From NCBI GenBank assembly GCA_900315935.1, contig ONBB01000006.1:1-64000 (forward strand): a DNA stretch of 64,000 nucleotides, written 5' to 3'. The notes beneath the pieces were generated by a model, which saw only the letters and a program-made list of their open reading frames with translations, had not been told where the DNA came from and did not search any database. Source of the DNA: an uncultured Bacteroidales bacterium. Lineage in GTDB: Bacteria > Bacteroidota > Bacteroidia > Bacteroidales > P3. Position 1 is the first letter of the stretch; each line of letters starts with the position of its first letter. A program made the translations under genes and the position numbers. This document shows, piece by piece, positions 54,061 to 63,104 of this stretch.

Positions 54061-55611
54061 ATGATTTTCAACATCCTGCTCGTCATCGTCATTGTTGCCA
54101 TCCTCTGGGGCCTCTGGCTTGTCTTTGCCAAGGCCGGCCAGGCGCCGTGGAAGGCGCTGGTGCCCGTGTGGAACGTTATCGTGTGGACTCGCCTCTGCGG
54201 CAAGAACTGGACCTGGGTGGCCGGCATGCTCATCCCCGGTCTCAACATCTTCCTTTTCTACCTACTGGTGCAGGAGACGGCGCGTGTGTTCCGCCGCAAC
54301 TCGTTCTGGGAGCAGCTGGGCGCCATTGTCTGCCCGCCGGTTTACCTGCCGTGGTTGGGTTTGAGCGACAACCAGTACCACGACCCCAAGGTGGAAAAAC
54401 CGGAGGAGATCTCCACCGCCCGCGACTGGGCCGAGGCCATAGTCTTCGCCCTCATCGCAGTCATCCCCATCCGAGGCTTTGTCTTCGAGCTCTACGAAAT
54501 CCCCTCCTCTTCGATGGAGAAGAGTCTGCTGGTGGGCGACCACCTGATGGTCAGCAAGATGGCCTATGGCCCGCGCATCATCCAGACCCCGCTGTCGCTG
54601 CCGCTGATGCACAACTCGCTGGTCGGCACCGACGGCAGGGTGCCCTCCTACATCGGCTGGCCGCATTTTGGCTACCACCGTTTCCCGGGCTATACAAGCG
54701 TCAAGCGCTATGATGCCGTGGTCTTCAACTTCCCCGCCGGCGACACCATCCTGGAAGCCTTCCCCGGCGGACAGTACACCTATTACCAGGCCCTGCAGGA
54801 CTTCGGCCGCGAGGCCGTCCTGAACGGCACCGCCCGCTACAGGGGGCAGTCGCTCGGCGGCATCAAGACGCGCCCCGTCGACAAGCGCGAGAACTACATC
54901 AAGCGCTGCATCGGCCTCCCGGGCGAGGACCTTCAGATTATCGACCAGCAGGTGTATATCAACGGCCACCCCATCGAGCAACCCGCCGAGGCCGAGGTGG
55001 TCTACACTGTGGGTTTCGCCGCGGGCATCCATCCCAGGCGCGCCCTTGACGAGGCCAACGTGCGCTTCGAGGACATCGACGGCGCTCTCCGCAACGCCGA
55101 ACGCGACTATGCGGGCAACACCATCCTCCAGGTGCCGCTCACCCGGGAGGCCGCCCAGCGTCTCTCGCTCAAGAGCTCCGTCATCGGGGTCGAGAAGGTG
55201 GAGATTCCCGCCGACTCCTCACAGAGCCTCTTTCCCAACGCCGAGGGCTACTACTGGAGTGTGGACAACTTCGGCCCCGTGCATATCCCCGCCGCCGGCG
55301 AGCCGATTGAGCTGACCCTGGAGAACCTGCCCATCTACCGCCGCGTCATCACCGCCTATGAGGGCAACACCCTCGAGGTGCAGGACGGCGGGATCCTCAT
55401 CAACGGGCAGCCCGCCACCTCCTACACCCCGCGCATGAACTACTACTGGATGATGGGCGACAACCGCCACATGAGCCAGGACAGCCGCTTCTGGGGCTTC
55501 GTGCCCGAGGACCACGTGGTCGGCAAGGCTCGCGTCGTCCTGTGGTCAAGCGACAAAGACCACGGCGGAATACGCTGGAACAGAACATTTTGCAATGCAA
55601 ACCGAAAATAG
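54061..55611 (+). CDS. lepB: Signal peptidase I
   Basis: 516 residues, the long Bacteroidota form with an extra N-terminal membrane region (two helices in residues 1-80) before the catalytic part. Catalytic Ser in EIPSSSMEKSLLVGDHLMVSK, general base Lys in NYIKRCIGLPGEDLQI, and the C-terminal MGDNRHMSQDSRFWGFVPEDHVVGKA. It removes signal peptides from exported proteins at the inner membrane. Long insert between the conserved boxes (about residues 330-440), common in the order. 3 bases after the glycosyltransferase. Confidence 0.95.
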   Translation: MIFNILLVIVIVAILWGLWLVFAKAGQAPWKALVPVWNVIVWTRLCGKNWTWVAGMLIPGLNIFLFYLLVQETARVFRRNSFWEQLGAIVCPPVYLPWLGLSDNQYHDPKVEKPEEISTARDWAEAIVFALIAVIPIRGFVFELYEIPSSSMEKSLLVGDHLMVSKMAYGPRIIQTPLSLPLMHNSLVGTDGRVPSYIGWPHFGYHRFPGYTSVKRYDAVVFNFPAGDTILEAFPGGQYTYYQALQDFGREAVLNGTARYRGQSLGGIKTRPVDKRENYIKRCIGLPGEDLQIIDQQVYINGHPIEQPAEAEVVYTVGFAAGIHPRRALDEANVRFEDIDGALRNAERDYAGNTILQVPLTREAAQRLSLKSSVIGVEKVEIPADSSQSLFPNAEGYYWSVDNFGPVHIPAAGEPIELTLENLPIYRRVITAYEGNTLEVQDGGILINGQPATSYTPRMNYYWMMGDNRHMSQDSRFWGFVPEDHVVGKARVVLWSSDKDHGGIRWNRTFCNANRK

Positions 55612-55635
55612 TTTTCATACTTAACAGGGATCTAA

Positions 55636-55712
55636 CCTACCATATCCTTCCATATCCTACCAGTGCCTTTGTATTCCCCTAGAGATCCCCTACCATTCCC
55701 TTACCGAACCCG
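55636..55712 (+). repeat. C-rich 3'-end repeat, copy 4
   Basis: C-rich strand on plus, 24 bases after the lepB stop and just before the parC start: CATATCCTTCCATATCCTAC, CAGTGCCTTTGTATTCCCCT, then the AGAGATCCCC variant unit and two ACCATTCCCTT-type units. Confidence 0.9.
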
Positions 55713-55725
55713 ACAAAAACATCAC

Positions 55726-58341
55726 ATGGAAGAGAATATAAACACCCCCACCCCCGAAGAGCAGGGTACGACCCTGTCGCTCGACGGCATGTTCCGCGAC
55801 TATTGGATTGACTATGCCTCCGATGTCATCCTGGACCGCTCGGTGCCCGACATCGACGACGGCCTGAAGCCTGTGCAGCGGCGTATCCTGCACGCGATGG
55901 ATGAGACGGACGACGGCCGCTTCACGAAGGTGGCCAATATTGTGGGTAACACGATGCAGTACCACCCGCATGGGGACGCGTCGATCAAGGATGCGCTGGT
56001 GAACCTGGGGCAGAAGGAGCTGCTGATCGACTGCCAGGGTAACTGGGGCAATATATTGACGGGCGACGATGCGGCTGCGGGCCGCTATATCGAGGCGCGC
56101 CTCTCGAAGTTCGCGAAGGAGGTGGTGTTCAATCCGAAGACGACGGAGTGGAAGCCTTCGTATGACGGCCGCAAGGAGGAGCCGGTGTCGCTGCCGATCA
56201 AGTTTCCGCTGCTGCTGGCGCAGGGTACGAAGGGTATCGCTGTAACGCTGACTTCGGTCATCCTGCCCTACAATTTCTGCGAGCTGCTGGAGGCGAGTAT
56301 GAAGATACTGAAGGAGGAGGGGTTCGAGATTTATCCCGACTTTCCCACGGGCGGCCTTATCGACGTGTCGAGATACAACGACGCGGCGCTGGGCGGGCGC
56401 CTGCGCATCCGTGCGCGCATGCACTATGACGAGAGGCGCAAGGCTATCGTGATCACGGAGCTGCCCTATACGGTTACTACGGATGTGCTTATCGACAGTA
56501 TACTGAAGGCGAACGAGAAGGGCAAGATTAAGGTGAAGAAGGTGGACGACAATACGGCGGCGGAGGTGGAGATAGTGGTCTACCTGCCGGCGGGCGTGAG
56601 CCCCGACCAGACCATCGACGCGCTGTATGCCTTCACTTCCTGCCAGATATCGTTTTCGCCGCAGACGTGTGTGATTGTGGACGACAAGCCGGTCTTCATG
56701 ACGGCGAGCGACATTCTGCGCCACAATACTTTCCGCACGAAGGAGCTGCTGCGGCGGGAGCTGGAGATACAGCTGGAGGAGCTGGAGGAGCGCTGGCACT
56801 GGGTGAGCCTGGAGAGGATTTTTTTCGAGAAAGGCATCTATAAGAAGATGGAGCGGAGGGAGAGCCTCTCGTGGGAGGAGCAGGTGGACGATATGCACAG
56901 CGCCTTCGGTCCATACAAGAAGAGGTTCAAGCGCGATATCACGCGCGAGGATGTGCTGAAACTGACCGAGAAGCCTGTCCGCAAGATTTCGAAGTTCGAC
57001 ATCAAGAGGGCGGAGGAGGAGATTGAGTCGATTGAGATGACCATCGACGAGGTGAAGAACCACCTGGCGCACCTGACGGACTACGCCATCCGCTACTTCG
57101 AGGGCATCCTCAAGAAATTCGGCAAGGGGCGCGAGCGCAGGACGGAGATACGTTCCTTCGAGGATATCGAGTCGACCCAGGTGGCTCTGGCGAACGAGAA
57201 GCTGTACGTCAACTACACCACCGGCTTCGCCGGCTGGGGCCTGAAGCGCGAGGAGGGTGTGGAGGTGGCATGCGAGTGTTCTCGCATGGACGACATCATT
57301 GTTTTCCGCAAGGACGGTACATTTATGGTAACCAAGGTGCAGGAGAAGGGTTTCGTCGGCAGCCAGGAATGCCCCGAGATACTGTTCATCTCTGTATTCC
57401 GCAAGCGCGACGAGCGCACTGTATATAATATGATATACCGCGACGGGATGCAGGGTTATGTCTTTGTCAAGCGGTTCAATGTTACCTCCATCACCCGCGA
57501 CCGCGACTACCCCCTCACCAAAGGCACCAAGAATTCGAAGGTGCTCTACTTCACGGCCAATCCCAACGGGGAGGCGGAGGTGGTTACGGTGCACCACGTG
57601 TCGAAGCCCAAGCTCAAGAAGACCTCCTTCGATTTCGACTTCAAGACCCTCGCCATCAAAGGGCGCCAGTCGATGGGCAACATACTGACCCGCAACGCCG
57701 TCCGTTCCATCAACCTCAAGGACGAGGGAGTCTCCACGCTCTCGGCCCGCAAGATATGGTTCGACGAGAGCGTAAAGCGCCTCAATGTCAACGAGGCTGG
57801 GCGCTACCTCGGCGAGTTCAAGGGTACGGACAAGATACTGGCCGTTACCCAGTCCGCCGTCTATCGCACCACCACCTTCGACCTGGCCAACCACTATGAC
57901 GACGACCTCATCGAGCTGCGCAAGTACAATCCCGAGGCCATCCTCACCGCCCTTTACCGCTCGCCCGACGGGCATCCCTACCTAAAGCGATTCATTCCCG
58001 AAGCCACCGACCGCAAGGTGCCCTTCCTTGACGAAGACGGCTCGCAGCTGCTCTCGATCAGTATGGACTACTATCCCCGCCTGGAGGTAGTATACACCCC
58101 CGACAGTGGCAAGAAGATAGCTTCCGAAATCATCGACGTGGAGGATTTCATCGGAGTGAAGAGCCACAAGGCCAAAGGCAAGCGCATCACCACCTTCGCC
58201 GTGGACAGCTTCAACTGGCTTGAGCCAGTCAAGCCCGACCCGGAGCCCCAGCCCCGGAACGACGAACCCGACACCCCGATGGCCGAAGCTGCCGACGAGA
58301 GGTTAGGCTATGCCGAAGGCACCCAAACGCAATTGTTCTAG
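55726..58341 (+). CDS. parC: DNA topoisomerase IV subunit A
   Basis: 871 residues from MEENINTPTPEE; the frame extends upstream into the C-rich repeat, so the ATG at 55726 is preferred. DYASDVILDRSVPDIDDGLKPVQRRIL, MQYHPHGDASIKDAL and the catalytic Tyr121 in AGRYIEARL mark a type IIA topoisomerase A subunit. The C-terminal part has the beta-propeller repeats but no GyrA-box (QRRGGKG), which favours ParC over GyrA. It decatenates daughter chromosomes with ParE; parE is not in the window. Confidence 0.93.
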   Translation: MEENINTPTPEEQGTTLSLDGMFRDYWIDYASDVILDRSVPDIDDGLKPVQRRILHAMDETDDGRFTKVANIVGNTMQYHPHGDASIKDALVNLGQKELLIDCQGNWGNILTGDDAAAGRYIEARLSKFAKEVVFNPKTTEWKPSYDGRKEEPVSLPIKFPLLLAQGTKGIAVTLTSVILPYNFCELLEASMKILKEEGFEIYPDFPTGGLIDVSRYNDAALGGRLRIRARMHYDERRKAIVITELPYTVTTDVLIDSILKANEKGKIKVKKVDDNTAAEVEIVVYLPAGVSPDQTIDALYAFTSCQISFSPQTCVIVDDKPVFMTASDILRHNTFRTKELLRRELEIQLEELEERWHWVSLERIFFEKGIYKKMERRESLSWEEQVDDMHSAFGPYKKRFKRDITREDVLKLTEKPVRKISKFDIKRAEEEIESIEMTIDEVKNHLAHLTDYAIRYFEGILKKFGKGRERRTEIRSFEDIESTQVALANEKLYVNYTTGFAGWGLKREEGVEVACECSRMDDIIVFRKDGTFMVTKVQEKGFVGSQECPEILFISVFRKRDERTVYNMIYRDGMQGYVFVKRFNVTSITRDRDYPLTKGTKNSKVLYFTANPNGEAEVVTVHHVSKPKLKKTSFDFDFKTLAIKGRQSMGNILTRNAVRSINLKDEGVSTLSARKIWFDESVKRLNVNEAGRYLGEFKGTDKILAVTQSAVYRTTTFDLANHYDDDLIELRKYNPEAILTALYRSPDGHPYLKRFIPEATDRKVPFLDEDGSQLLSISMDYYPRLEVVYTPDSGKKIASEIIDVEDFIGVKSHKAKGKRITTFAVDSFNWLEPVKPDPEPQPRNDEPDTPMAEAADERLGYAEGTQTQLF

Positions 58342-58344
58342 ATT

Positions 58345-59523
58345 ATGAAGATATTAGTAGTACTCCCACGGTTCCCGTACCCTTTGGAGAAAGGCGACAA
58401 GTTGCGCGCCTACCATCAGATAGTGCAGCTCGCCAAGCGCCACGAGGTCTACCTATTTGCCATAAGCCACTCGAGCGTAAGCCCCGAGCAGCGCGCCGCC
58501 CTTGAGCCCTATTGCAAGGAGATATACATCGTCAACCCGCCCCGATGGGTAAGCTATAAGAATGTGCTGCGCAACTATTTCAGCACCAAGAGCCTCCAAC
58601 TCGGCTACTGGGATTCCAAGCGAGCCCGCCGCGCCTGCAAGGCATTCATTGCGCAGGTCGACCCCGATGTCATCTACAACCAGATGGTGCGCACGATGCC
58701 CCTGGTGGCACGGGTGGACTGTCCCAAGGTGATGGACTTCCAGGATGCCCTCTCGCTCAACACCGAGCGGCGCATGGAGCAGAGCAAGGGCCTCTGGCGC
58801 CATATACTGCACTTTGAGTTCAAGATGCTGCGTTCCGCCGAATACAAGGCGATGCGCATCTTCGACCGCCTGACCATCATCTCGGAGGCCGACCGCGATG
58901 CCATACCGCACAGCATGAGCGACAGCATACGTGTGGTGCCGAACGGTGTGGACCTCGACTACTTCAGCCGAGCCACCACGGAGGGAAACGTTGACCTCGT
59001 CTTCTGCGGCAACATGCAGTACGAGCCCAACATCGACGCAGCGGAGTATCTTGTCAAGGAGGTGATGCCCCTGGTGTGGGAGCATCGCCCCGAGACCACC
59101 CTCACCTTGGCCGGAGCCACGCCCAAGAAGTCGGTGCTGGCATTGGCCTCCGACCGCGTCAACGTAACCGGCACCGTCGACGACATACGCCCCTACTACG
59201 CCGCCGCCAAGGTTTTTGTCGCCCCCATGCGCATCGGTTCGGGGCTGCAAAACAAGCTGCTCGAGGCTATGGCCATGGGTACCCCCTGCGTAACCACCCC
59301 CCTGGCCGGCGACACCCTCGGCGCCATCGATGGGCGGCAGCTCCTCCTCGGCAGCACCGCCCAGGAACTGGCCGACAGCATCCTCCACCTGCTGGCCGAC
59401 AGGACCCGCCGCGTTCTGATGGCCGACGAGGCCCACCGTTTCGTCCAGCACAACTACACCTGGGACAAGATAGGAGACCAACTGGAAACCATTCTCAATG
59501 AAGCAGCCAACCGACATCTATGA
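58345..59523 (+). CDS. Glycosyltransferase family 4, Stp1/EpsH-type
   Basis: 392 residues. N-terminal LVVLPRFPYPLEKGDKLRAYHQI and C-terminal donor-binding half with VPNGVDLDYFSR, DLVFCGNMQYEPNIDAAEYLV, VAPMRIGSGLQNKLLEAMAMGTP. This is the pattern of GT4 enzymes found in exopolysaccharide loci. It starts 3 bases after parC and overlaps hflX by 26 bases. Acceptor and sugar unknown. Confidence 0.9.
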   Translation: MKILVVLPRFPYPLEKGDKLRAYHQIVQLAKRHEVYLFAISHSSVSPEQRAALEPYCKEIYIVNPPRWVSYKNVLRNYFSTKSLQLGYWDSKRARRACKAFIAQVDPDVIYNQMVRTMPLVARVDCPKVMDFQDALSLNTERRMEQSKGLWRHILHFEFKMLRSAEYKAMRIFDRLTIISEADRDAIPHSMSDSIRVVPNGVDLDYFSRATTEGNVDLVFCGNMQYEPNIDAAEYLVKEVMPLVWEHRPETTLTLAGATPKKSVLALASDRVNVTGTVDDIRPYYAAAKVFVAPMRIGSGLQNKLLEAMAMGTPCVTTPLAGDTLGAIDGRQLLLGSTAQELADSILHLLADRTRRVLMADEAHRFVQHNYTWDKIGDQLETILNEAANRHL

Positions 59524-60613
59524 ACGCGCCATCCTTGTGGCTGTATGCCCGGGGATGCAGACCATGGAGCGCACCGAGGAGTACCTGGCCGAGCTGGAGT
59601 TTCTGCTCGAGACCGCCGGCGGACGCTGCATGAAGAAAGTCATACAACGCCTCGACCGCCCCGACACCCGCACCTATGTGGGCAGCGGAAAGCTCGAGGA
59701 AATCAAGGAATACAAGCAGGCACTCGAGGCCGACTTCGTCATTTTCGACGATGAGCTCTCGCCTGCACAGCTGCGCAACCTGGAGAAAGAGCTCGAGTGC
59801 CGCATCCTGGACCGCACCACACTCATCCTCGATATCTTCGCCAAGCGCGCACGCACCTCCATCGCCAAGACGCAGGTCGAGCTGGCGCAGCTGCAGTATA
59901 TGCTGCCGCGCCTCACCCGTATGTGGACACACCTCGAGCGCCAGCGCGGCGGCATCGGCATGCGTGGCCCGGGCGAGACACAGATTGAGACCGACCGGCG
60001 ACTGATTAAGGAGAAGATTTCCCTCCTCAAACAGCAGCTGGCCTCCATCGACAAGCAGAAGACCCTCCAGCGCAAGAACCGCGAGAGCCTCGTGCGTGTG
60101 GCGCTGGTGGGCTACACCAACGTGGGCAAGTCGACCCTGATGAACGTGCTTTCCAAGAGCGACGTCTTCGCCGAGAACAAGCTCTTCGCCACCCTCGACA
60201 CCACGGTGCGCAAGGTGGTCATCGGCAACCTGCCCTTCCTCCTCACCGACACCGTCGGATTTATCCGCAAGCTGCCCACGCAGTTGGTGGAGAGTTTCAA
60301 GAGCACGCTGGACGAGGTGGTCGAGGCCGACCTGCTGCTGCATGTCGTCGACACCTCGCATCCCGACTACGAGGAGCAGATGGCCTCCGTGCGGCTGACG
60401 CTGGACGAAATCGGCGCCGCCGACAAACCCACCGTGGTGGTGTACAACAAGATAGACCGCCTGGAGACCCTCCCCACCCACAGCGGCGAGGAGGACCACA
60501 TTTTCATCTCCGCTACCGAACGCACCCACCTCGAAGCCTTTAGAGACCTGATTTACAATCACGTAAGCACCATCCACGCCATCCGCTACCCTTACAACAA
60601 CTTCCTCTACTGA
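59498..60613 (+). CDS. hflX: GTPase HflX
   Basis: 371 residues. The HflX-specific N-terminal domain (DTRTYVGSGKLEEIKE, FDDELSPAQLRNLEKEL, RTTLILDIFAKRARTSIAKTQVELAQLQYMLPRL) and GGIGMRGPGETQIETDRR linker precede the GTPase domain: G1 GYTNVGKSTLMN, G3 DTVGFIRKLPTQLVESF, G4 YNKID. HflX splits stalled 70S ribosomes under heat or antibiotic stress. It overlaps the glycosyltransferase by 26 bases, so expression may be coupled. Confidence 0.96.
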   Translation: MKQPTDIYERAILVAVCPGMQTMERTEEYLAELEFLLETAGGRCMKKVIQRLDRPDTRTYVGSGKLEEIKEYKQALEADFVIFDDELSPAQLRNLEKELECRILDRTTLILDIFAKRARTSIAKTQVELAQLQYMLPRLTRMWTHLERQRGGIGMRGPGETQIETDRRLIKEKISLLKQQLASIDKQKTLQRKNRESLVRVALVGYTNVGKSTLMNVLSKSDVFAENKLFATLDTTVRKVVIGNLPFLLTDTVGFIRKLPTQLVESFKSTLDEVVEADLLLHVVDTSHPDYEEQMASVRLTLDEIGAADKPTVVVYNKIDRLETLPTHSGEEDHIFISATERTHLEAFRDLIYNHVSTIHAIRYPYNNFLY

Positions 60614-60620
60614 CCGCTTG

Positions 60621-60694
60621 GGGTTCTCTAGGGGAATGGTAGGGGATCTCTAGGGGAATAGAAGGGCACTGGAAGGATATGGAAGCTTATGGTA
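60621..60694 (-). repeat. C-rich 3'-end repeat, copy 5
   Basis: C-rich strand on minus, 25 bases after the uvrC stop, in the convergent gap between hflX and uvrC. On plus: CTCTAGGGGAATGGTAGGGG, ATCTCTAGGGGAATAGAAGG, then TGGAAGGATATGGAAGCTTA. Confidence 0.9.
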
Positions 60695-60719
60695 CAGTAC
60701 TCTCGTAATCTATTCATTT

Positions 60720-62624
60720 CTAGGGATGGAAATGGTTGTAGACGGCCTGTGCCTTGGTGGGGCCGATGGCCTCGGCGAGGTCGGCCTCGGCGAGGCGCGA
60801 AATCTGCTTGACGCTGCCGAAGCGTAACAGCAGGTCGCGTGCGGTTTGGGGGCCGATGCCGGGGATGTCGGTCAGCGCGGTACGGAAGGTCCCTTTGGAA
60901 CGTTTGTCCTTGTGGAAGGTGATGGCGAACCGGTGCACCTCGTTCTGTATCTGCTCCAGCAGGTGGAAGAGCGCGTCGGTGGGCTTGAGCTGGACTACCT
61001 TGATTTCTGGAGTGGATTTTTCCACATAGCAGAGTAGCTGCGAGGTGCGGTGGCGGTCGTTCTTGGCGAGGCCGGCGATGGGGATGTCGAGGTGGAGGGT
61101 GTCTCGCAGCACGCGGTGCGCCATCTGCATCTGCCCCTCGCCGCCGTCGACGATGAGGAGGTCGGGCAGCGGCTTCTGCTCCTCGCGGAGGCGGCGGTAG
61201 CGGCGCTCGATGACCTCGGCCATGGAGGCGTAGTCGTCGGGACCCTCGACATTTTTAATGTTGAACTTGCGGTATTCCTTGCGGTTGGGCTTGCCGGCGG
61301 AGAAGCGCACCATGCCGGCCACGGGGTAGGCTCCTTGGATGTTGCTGTTGTCGAAGCACTCGATTTCCATCGGCAGGCGCGGCAGTGCGAGGGCCTGCTG
61401 GAGGCGTTCGAGCAGTTTGAGTGCCTGGGGCGCGGCGTCGCCGTCGGTGAGGGCGCGCTGGTGGTTGCACTGCTTGCGGTAGGCTTCCACGTTGCGTAGC
61501 GAGAGCTCGAGCAACTTGCGGCGGTCGCCGCGGGGCGCGGTGTTCTGCTGCAGGTAGTCGGCCGGCAGGTCGGGGAGGGGGAAGGGCAGCACGGCCTCGG
61601 CGGCGGTGCTCTGGGTCTGCTGGCGCAGCTGGGGCAGCAGGGTGGCTAGGAGTTCGGCGTCGGTCTCGTCGAGCTGCTTCTTCACCTCGTTGTTGAAGCT
61701 GTAGATGATGGCGCCGTTGCGTATGCGCATGTAGTTGAGCCAGGCGTGTCGCTCGTCGCTGAGGATGGAGCAGACGTCGAGGTCGCGCACGTTGGTGCCC
61801 ACCACCGTGGAGCGGCTCTGATATTCCTCCAGCAGGCGTATGCGGCGCTTGACGGCCTCGGCCTCCTCGAAGCGCAACTCCTTGGCCAGGGCGGTCATCT
61901 GCCGCTTGAGGTCGGAGAGGATGTGGTCGAAGTCGCCACGCAGGATGCGCCGTATGTTTTCAAAGATTTGTAGGTATTCCTCGCGGCTCTGCAATCCCGC
62001 GCAGGGGGCGGCGCAGAGACCGATCTGGTGCTTCATGCAGGGGCGGTTCGAATTTTGAATTCTGAATTTTGAATTTTGAGTGCCGAAATCCAAAGTCCGG
62101 TTGCAGGTGCGGTACTGGAACAGCTGGCGTATGATGTCCTGCAGCTGGCGCAGGACGACGCCGTTGGGGTAGGGGCCGAAGAACTGGCCCTTGGGCAGCC
62201 CTGGATGCTTGCGCACGTAGAGCAGGCGCGGGTAGGGTTCGTCGGTGATGAGGAGGTAGGGGTAGGACTTGTCGTCCTTGAGCATCGAGTTGTAGCGCGG
62301 CTGGTACTGCTTGATGAGCGAGTTCTCGAGCAGCAGGGCGTCCACCTCGGTGGCCACCACGGTAACGCGCGTGTCGGCGATGTGGCGCACCAGCATCTTG
62401 ATTTTGGCGCTCTTGTCGTCGTAGTGGGAAAAATAGCTGCTGACGCGTGAACGGAGGTTGCGGGCCTTGCCGACATAAATGACCTTGCCGTCGGCGTCCA
62501 GGTGCTGGTACACACCGGGGCTCTCGGGCAGTGTCTTCAGCCGCAGGGCTATCTGCTCGATGTGGGGATTGATGGAGGCGTCAATCAAGGTTGTATTCCA
62601 GCTTGGCCTCCTCGATGTGTACAC
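60720..62624 (-). CDS. uvrC: UvrABC system protein C
   Basis: 634 residues as listed. GIY-YIG domain ESPGVYQHLDADGKVIYVGKARNL, UVR motif in QMTALAKELRFEEAEAVKRRIRLLEEYQ, RNaseH-like endonuclease domain with IECFDNSNIQG and LIVDGGEGQMQMA, and a C-terminal helix-hairpin-helix (DIPGIGPQTARDLLLRFGS). UvrC cuts both sides of a lesion in nucleotide excision repair. A TTG at 62588 (giving MIDASINPHIEQ) fits the family start better than the ATG, which overlaps gldH by 44 bases. Residues about 180-191 (QNSKFRIQNSN) are encoded by AATTTTG heptamers between GTQ and the RPCMKHQIGLC cysteine cluster. Confidence 0.95.
   Translation of the reverse strand: MYTSRRPSWNTTLIDASINPHIEQIALRLKTLPESPGVYQHLDADGKVIYVGKARNLRSRVSSYFSHYDDKSAKIKMLVRHIADTRVTVVATEVDALLLENSLIKQYQPRYNSMLKDDKSYPYLLITDEPYPRLLYVRKHPGLPKGQFFGPYPNGVVLRQLQDIIRQLFQYRTCNRTLDFGTQNSKFRIQNSNRPCMKHQIGLCAAPCAGLQSREEYLQIFENIRRILRGDFDHILSDLKRQMTALAKELRFEEAEAVKRRIRLLEEYQSRSTVVGTNVRDLDVCSILSDERHAWLNYMRIRNGAIIYSFNNEVKKQLDETDAELLATLLPQLRQQTQSTAAEAVLPFPLPDLPADYLQQNTAPRGDRRKLLELSLRNVEAYRKQCNHQRALTDGDAAPQALKLLERLQQALALPRLPMEIECFDNSNIQGAYPVAGMVRFSAGKPNRKEYRKFNIKNVEGPDDYASMAEVIERRYRRLREEQKPLPDLLIVDGGEGQMQMAHRVLRDTLHLDIPIAGLAKNDRHRTSQLLCYVEKSTPEIKVVQLKPTDALFHLLEQIQNEVHRFAITFHKDKRSKGTFRTALTDIPGIGPQTARDLLLRFGSVKQISRLAEADLAEAIGPTKAQAVYNHFHP
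62050..62084. repeat. AATTTTG heptamer repeat inside uvrC
   Basis: AATTTTG, AATTCTG, AATTTTG, AATTTTG and a fifth degenerate unit. It is much more AT-rich than the surrounding uvrC sequence and is translated in frame. Confidence 0.93.
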
Positions 62625-63069
62625 TGAAGGCGCGCACGCCCTCGAGGTCGTACTGCGAGGTGGCCTGTTTGACCTCGTAGCGGTAGGTGCCAGATTTGTT
62701 GAAGGTGAAGTAGTTGTGGACGCGGGCGGTTACTCTGCGGTTGGTACCCTCCTGCTGGCCCTTCCAGCGGCCGTTCTCCTTGAGGGGGATGACGGGGCTG
62801 ATGTGGCGCTGGGTGCCGTCGGCACCGTAGATGTCGACAATCAGCGGCAGGCGGTCGTAGCGGAAGACTGCGGTGTCGACCACCACGGTGTAGTCGATAT
62901 GGAAAAAGAGGTCGCTGCTGGGTATCGCTATCTCATACTGCTGCGGAGTGAAGCGGTTCCAAGTGGAGCTGAATGTGCGCTCCTCGTCGAGAATCACCTT
63001 GTTGCCGCAGGCCGTAAGGGAAAGGGCGAAGATGAAAAATGAAATGCGAAAAATGAAATGGCGAAGCAT
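62581..63069 (-). CDS. gldH: Gliding motility-type lipoprotein GldH
   Basis: 162 residues. Lipoprotein signal ending FALSLTAC, then NKVILDEERTFSSTWNRF, FFHIDYTVVVDTAVFRYDRLPLIVDIYGADG, GRWKGQQEG and FTFNKSGTYRYEVKQAT, the beta-sandwich pattern of GldH. GldH is widely kept in non-motile Bacteroidota, where its role is unknown. The first half of the signal peptide (RHFIFRISFFIF) is encoded by a heptamer repeat. The stop overlaps the uvrC start; asd lies 12 bases upstream. Confidence 0.82.
   Translation of the reverse strand: MLRHFIFRISFFIFALSLTACGNKVILDEERTFSSTWNRFTPQQYEIAIPSSDLFFHIDYTVVVDTAVFRYDRLPLIVDIYGADGTQRHISPVIPLKENGRWKGQQEGTNRRVTARVHNYFTFNKSGTYRYEVKQATSQYDLEGVRAFSVHIEEAKLEYNLD
63030..63065. 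repeat. AATGAAA heptamer repeat forming the gldH signal peptide
   Basis: GATGAAA, AATGAAA, TGCGAAA, AATGAAA, TGGCGAA on the plus strand; on minus these encode the Phe/Ile-rich hydrophobic core of the signal peptide. Confidence 0.8.
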
Positions 63070-63104
63070 AACTCTTAACTCTTAACTTTTAACTCTTAAC
63101 TGCA
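63068..63104. repeat. TTAACTC heptamer repeat between asd and gldH
   Basis: Five units (TAACTCT type, one TTAACTT variant). On minus it encodes the last residues (LRVKS) and the TAA stop of asd and reaches the gldH start codon. Confidence 0.92.
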
